Source: Azospirillum brasilense
GTDB taxonomy: Bacteria > Pseudomonadota > Alphaproteobacteria > Azospirillales > Azospirillaceae
NCBI RefSeq assembly: GCF_022023855.1
Contig: NZ_CP059453.1
Span: 577,501-641,500 of the forward strand
Length of the DNA: 64,000 nt
Reading direction: 5' to 3'
The number at the start of each line of letters is the position of its first letter. The first letter of the stretch is position 1. Position numbers and translations under genes: made by a program. The notes beneath the pieces were generated by a model, which saw only the letters and a program-made list of their open reading frames with translations, was not told the DNA's origin and made no database searches. Below, piece by piece: positions 60,558 to 64,000 of the stretch.

Positions 60558-61268
60558 TTACGTCCCGCTTTGTTCCGTCCAGCCGCAGGCGGCCAGAGCG
60601 TCCCGCATGTGCGGCGGGGGCGGCGCCAGGGCGGTGACCGGCTCGCGGTCGAAGGCCATGGTGAAGGTGACGGACCGCGCCAGCAGGTGCAGGTTTCCCG
60701 GCGGCACGCGCACCGGACCGTAATAGGGCTCTCCCAGCAGCGGGCAGCCGATGGCCGCGCTGTGGACGCGGAGCTGGTGGGTGCGTCCGGTCCGTGGCCT
60801 CAGCTCCAGCCACGCCCGCCCGCTGCCGGTTCCCAGCACCCGGTACTCGGTGACGGCGGGCTGGCCGGTGGGGTGCGTCACGATGTTCCAGGCGCCGGGG
60901 ATCAGCAGCTTCAGCAGCGGGAAGTCGATGACCCCCTCCGCCTCCTCCGGCACGCCCTCGCTGACCGCCCAGTAGGTCTTCTCGACATGGCCGGCGGCGA
61001 ACATGTCGCCCAGCCGCTTCAGCGCCCAGAGCGACCGCCCAAGCACGAGGCAGCCCGCGGTGTCGCGGTCCAGCCGGTGGGCCAGCCGCGGCGGCGTGCC
61101 GTCCTCCTCCGCCAGGAAGGGCAGATAGAGGTCGAGGTGGTCGGTGATCCGCCCGGCCTTGTGCACGGCCAGCCCGGCGGGTTTGTCGATGATGAAGACG
61201 TCCGCGTCCTCGTGCAGGATTCGGGCGCGCAGCGTGGCGGGGGTGAAGGTGGGACCGGCGTCGCTCAT
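60558..61268 (-). CDS. RluA-family pseudouridine synthase
   Basis: A 236-residue RNA pseudouridine synthase. The catalytic aspartate lies in AHRLDRDTAGCLVLGRS, with ADVFIIDKPAGLAVHK before it and LRPRTGRTHQLRVHSAAIGCPLLGE after it. There is no S4 domain. The target uridine (rRNA or tRNA) cannot be assigned. ATG 61268 (MSDAGPTF) starts just before the conserved region. It converges on the BMP gene, 3 bp apart. Confidence 0.88.
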   Translation of the reverse strand: MSDAGPTFTPATLRARILHEDADVFIIDKPAGLAVHKAGRITDHLDLYLPFLAEEDGTPPRLAHRLDRDTAGCLVLGRSLWALKRLGDMFAAGHVEKTYWAVSEGVPEEAEGVIDFPLLKLLIPGAWNIVTHPTGQPAVTEYRVLGTGSGRAWLELRPRTGRTHQLRVHSAAIGCPLLGEPYYGPVRVPPGNLHLLARSVTFTMAFDREPVTALAPPPPHMRDALAACGWTEQSGT

Positions 61269-61449
61269 GGGTGCCACCCAAGCACGGCAAGGAGGGAGGG
61301 GCAAGCCCGCCGGCGGTTTCGCACCGCGGAACCCTATCGGCGCACAGCCTGTTGCCCAACGGGCGGTGCCGTGGACAAGTCTGGACCCATGCCGCCTCGC
61401 CGCCCATCTTTACGGAATGACGAATCACCGTGGCAAAGGGATGCGGGCG

Positions 61450-62196
61450 ATGGGTGAACGCGACAATCTGCCGGCGCAGCAGCGGTCCACCCAGAGCGAG
61501 GTGGACGATTTCCTGAGCCGTGTGGCGGCCCTTCCCCGGGCAACGGGAGGGCCGCGCGGGCGGTTGATGTTCGCCATGGACGCCACGGCCAGCCGCGAGC
61601 CGACCTGGGACCGCGCTTGTCAGATCCAGGGCGAGATGTTCCAGGCGACCTCCGCGCTGGGCGGGCTGGACATCCAGCTCGTCTATTACCGTGGATTCCG
61701 CGAATGCCAGGCCAGCCCCTGGGTCTGCAACGCGCAGGACCTGTTGCGGCGAATGACCGCGGTGTCCTGCATGGCTGGCCAGACCCAGATCGCCCGTGTC
61801 CTGGGTCACTGCATCAAGCAAACGCGGGACCGCAAGGTCAACGCGCTGGTCTTCGTCGGCGACTGCATGGAGGAGGACGTCGATCAGCTCGCCCATCAGG
61901 CGGGCCAGTTGGGGCTGCTTGGCGTCCCTGTCTTCATCTTCCACGAGCGCGGGGATCTGATCGCCAAACGCGCCTTCCAGACCATCGCGCGGCTGAGCGG
62001 CGGCGCCTATTGCCCGTTCGACGGCTCTTCCGCCCAGCAATTGCGGGACCTGCTGAGCGCGGTCGCCGTCTATGCGGCGGGCGGCCGGGCGGCTTTGGAG
62101 CATTACAGCCGCGGGCGGGGCGACTCGATTCGGCTGCTCACCAACCAGATCGGGAGTGGTCAGGGGGGACGCGGGGGCCAAACCCATGCATCATAA
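61450..62196 (+). CDS. Von Willebrand factor A-like protein, partner of a J-domain protein
   Basis: A 248-residue protein with a VWA fold: RLMFAMDATASREPTWD is a MIDAS-like DxTxS motif, and VNALVFVGDCMEEDVDQLAHQ and GVPVFIFHERGD are later strands. There is no signal or membrane helix. The start is uncertain: ATG 61450 has AAGGG nine bases upstream, while ATGs at 61417 and 61441 are in frame. It lies 18 bp before a membrane J-domain gene and probably works with it; the function is unknown. Confidence 0.75.
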   Translation: MGERDNLPAQQRSTQSEVDDFLSRVAALPRATGGPRGRLMFAMDATASREPTWDRACQIQGEMFQATSALGGLDIQLVYYRGFRECQASPWVCNAQDLLRRMTAVSCMAGQTQIARVLGHCIKQTRDRKVNALVFVGDCMEEDVDQLAHQAGQLGLLGVPVFIFHERGDLIAKRAFQTIARLSGGAYCPFDGSSAQQLRDLLSAVAVYAAGGRAALEHYSRGRGDSIRLLTNQIGSGQGGRGGQTHAS

Positions 62197-62214
62197 GGCA
62201 GGATTCGTCTAGAG

Positions 62215-62970
62215 ATGGGGCAGAGCGGGATGTTTGGGTTTTTCCTCCTGGGCATCGCGCTGGTGGCCGGCCTCGCCATGCTGGCCCGCGTCTTCGTGTC
62301 CGCGGACCCGCGGACGCTGGCTACGGCGGTGCGCTATGGCGGCATTGCGCTGGCGGCCGTGACGGTCGTCGTTCTGACTCTGACCGGACGGCTGGGCACC
62401 GCCATGATGCTGGGGGCGTTGGCCTTTCCGCTGCTGACGCGCTGGCGGACGCTGCGTGACGCCTTCCGTCCGTCGTCCTATGGAACCTCCTCGGGCAGTG
62501 GGCAGACCTCGCAGATCGAGACGCTCTATCTGCGGATGACGCTGCAGCACGACACCGGGGCGATGGCAGGGGAGGTGCTGCACGGGCCGTGGCGCGGGCG
62601 GACGCTGGAGTCGCTGACCCTGGGGCAATTGCTGTCTCTGCTGGACGATTGCCGGCGCGACGATCCGCAATCGGCCTCCGTGCTGGAAGCGTGGATGGAG
62701 CGTGCCCATCCCGGCTGGCAGACCGCTGAAGAACAATCCGCTGGGGGTGCGAACAATCCCGGTTCCAAGGACAGTGGCGGCGGTCATGGGGGCGGTTCTA
62801 TGACCCGCGACGAGGCCTATGATATTTTGGGGTTGTCGCCCGGAGCCACACCCGAACAGGTAAAGGACGCTCACCGACGGCTGATGATGAAAGTGCACCC
62901 AGATCATGGGGGGTCCACCTATTTGGCGGCCAAGATCAACCAAGCGAAGGATTTGCTGCTGCGCAACTAA
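62215..62970 (+). CDS. Membrane-anchored J-domain protein (TIM14/DjlA-like)
   Basis: A 251-residue protein with two or three N-terminal membrane helices (residues 8-24, 40-58 and about 63-74), a helical middle part and a C-terminal J-domain (about 195-251: DEAYDILGLSPGATPEQVKD, HPD in MMKVHPDHGGSTY). It should stimulate an Hsp70 ATPase at the membrane. A glycine/serine linker precedes the J-domain. It follows the VWA gene and precedes galU. Confidence 0.85.
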   Translation: MGQSGMFGFFLLGIALVAGLAMLARVFVSADPRTLATAVRYGGIALAAVTVVVLTLTGRLGTAMMLGALAFPLLTRWRTLRDAFRPSSYGTSSGSGQTSQIETLYLRMTLQHDTGAMAGEVLHGPWRGRTLESLTLGQLLSLLDDCRRDDPQSASVLEAWMERAHPGWQTAEEQSAGGANNPGSKDSGGGHGGGSMTRDEAYDILGLSPGATPEQVKDAHRRLMMKVHPDHGGSTYLAAKINQAKDLLLRN

Positions 62971-63103
62971 CCTTTTGCCGGGTTACGGAAGGGGAGTTGC
63001 GTCACCGAATTGCCTGTGGCAGAAAGCTGGACGAGCGTTTTGCAAACCTGCGAATCGTCTCCATATTCGAAGTATTTCCTCAAGCAACCACAAGAGAACC
63101 CCA

Positions 63104-63973
63104 ATGCGAAAGCCTGTGCGCAAGGTGGTGTTCCCCGTCGCCGGTCTCGGTACGCGCTTTCTGCCGGCCACCAAGGCGATTCCGAAGGAAATGCTGCCTT
63201 TGGTCGACCGGCCTCTGCTTCAGCATGCCGTGGAAGAGGCGCGGGCCGCCGGCATCGAGGATTTCGTGTTCGTCACGGGCCGCAGCAAACGCGCCATCGA
63301 AGACCATTTCGACGCCGACACGGAACTGAACCGCACCCTTGAGGAGCGCGGCAAGCTGGACGCCCTCGAGGTGGTGCGCGACAGCGAGATCGCCCCGGGC
63401 CGCTGCTTCTACACGCGCCAGCAGGTTCCGCTGGGCCTCGGCCACGCGGTGTGGTGCGCGCGCGCGGTGATCGGCAACGACCCGTTCGCCATCGTCCTGC
63501 CCGACGACTTCGTCCAGGGCGACACCCCCTGCCTGAAGCAGATGGTCGACGCCTACAACGAGGTGGGCGGCAACATCGTCGCCGTCGTGGACGTCCCGCG
63601 CGAGCGGACCAGCAGCTACGGCATCCTGGATGTCGAGAAGGACGACGGCCGCCTGGCCACCGTGCGCGGCCTCGTCGAGAAGCCGAAGCCGGAAGAGGCG
63701 CCCTCCACCCTGTCGATCATCGGCCGCTACATCCTGCAGCCGGAGGTGTTCGACCATCTGGAGAAGCAGCAGCGCGGCGCCGGCAACGAGATCCAGCTGA
63801 CTGACGCCATGGCCAAGCTGATCGGCACGCAGCCTTTCCACGGCCTGCGCTTCGAAGGCACCCGCTACGACTGCGGCGACAAGGTCGGTTTCATCGAAGC
63901 CACGCTGGCCCACGCGCTGCGGCGTCCGGACATGGCGGACAAGGTCCGCGAGATGCTGCGCAAATACTGCTGA
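63104..63973 (+). CDS. galU: UTP-glucose-1-phosphate uridylyltransferase
   Basis: A 289-residue nucleotidyltransferase that makes UDP-glucose for exopolysaccharide, LPS and trehalose synthesis. The nucleotide motif GLGTRFLPATKAIPKEMLP is present, as are LPDDFVQGDTPCL (metal-binding aspartates), GLVEKPKPEEAPS and GNEIQLTDAMAKL. The start ATG 63104 fits family length. It follows the J-domain gene after a 133 bp gap with its own likely promoter. Confidence 0.95.
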   Translation: MRKPVRKVVFPVAGLGTRFLPATKAIPKEMLPLVDRPLLQHAVEEARAAGIEDFVFVTGRSKRAIEDHFDADTELNRTLEERGKLDALEVVRDSEIAPGRCFYTRQQVPLGLGHAVWCARAVIGNDPFAIVLPDDFVQGDTPCLKQMVDAYNEVGGNIVAVVDVPRERTSSYGILDVEKDDGRLATVRGLVEKPKPEEAPSTLSIIGRYILQPEVFDHLEKQQRGAGNEIQLTDAMAKLIGTQPFHGLRFEGTRYDCGDKVGFIEATLAHALRRPDMADKVREMLRKYC

Positions 63974-63986
63974 GGCGGAAACACTG

Positions 63987-64000
63987 ATGATGCATCCGGC
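63987..64000 (+). other. Possible start of the next gene (cut by the window edge)
   Basis: Two adjacent ATG codons (63987 and 63990) lie 14 bp after the galU stop, with GGCGGAA upstream as a possible ribosome site. Only four codons are visible, so no product can be proposed. Confidence 0.3.

Noticed and set aside
1..64000. Mobile elements, CRISPR arrays, tRNA or rRNA genes
   Set aside because: No transposase or integrase motifs, no regularly spaced repeats and no cloverleaf or rRNA sequence was noticed. A tool-based scan could still find a missed small RNA.

Overview
The window is a dense, high-GC alphaproteobacterial chromosome segment with about fifty protein genes. It most resembles Azospirillum: it carries a non-phosphorylative L-arabinose pathway of the type described in A. 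brasilense, a ChvE/SbpA-type sugar-binding protein with a GbpR-like regulator, and the pth-rplY-prs block. This is inferred from gene families, not from a database search. I saw no rRNA, tRNA, CRISPR array, transposase or phage genes.

Layout. 1-4.4 kb: end of a SpoU/TrmH-type RNA methyltransferase, a divergent oxyR/katA pair, and a divergent HxlR regulator/QorB-like reductase pair. 4.4-9.5 kb: tetR-MFP-RND efflux operon. 9.6-11.6 kb: a small secreted protein and a TAT-exported multicopper oxidase, probably for copper tolerance. 11.8-14.2 kb: a polysaccharide pyruvyl transferase and a QueC-like PP-loop protein. 14.2-15.8 kb: molybdate-type binding protein and permease without an ATPase. 16-18.7 kb: uxaB (tagaturonate reductase) and galM. 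18.8-21.3 kb: a tandem GNAT protein and an alpha/beta hydrolase.

21.3-37.7 kb is the metabolic centrepiece. A minus-strand unit (chvE-gguA-gguB-araA-araC) and a plus-strand unit (araB-araD-araE) flank a gbpR-like LysR gene and together encode every step from L-arabinose to 2-oxoglutarate. A second sugar ABC transporter (ytfQRT-yjfF type) follows. The promoter regions of all three units share one sequence module: two GTAT boxes about 21 bp apart, the second running into the -35 element. This suggests one regulon.

37.7-49.3 kb is mostly housekeeping: pth, rplY (with a promoter and a terminator-like hairpin in its leader), prs, a hemerythrin, lgt-midA-pgeF, hldD, fadD, a double cold-shock protein, an isolated cheD and a serine beta-lactamase-fold protein. 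49.3-53 kb: ppdK and a DUF2270-like membrane protein. 53-58.8 kb: a biotin operon bioF-bioH-bioCD-bioA-bioB in which bioC and bioD are one reading frame, and bioH carries an in-frame copy of a palindromic repeat also found near 16 kb. 58.9-64 kb: a GIY-YIG-like protein, a BMP-family binding protein, an RluA-type pseudouridine synthase, a VWA/J-domain protein pair and galU.
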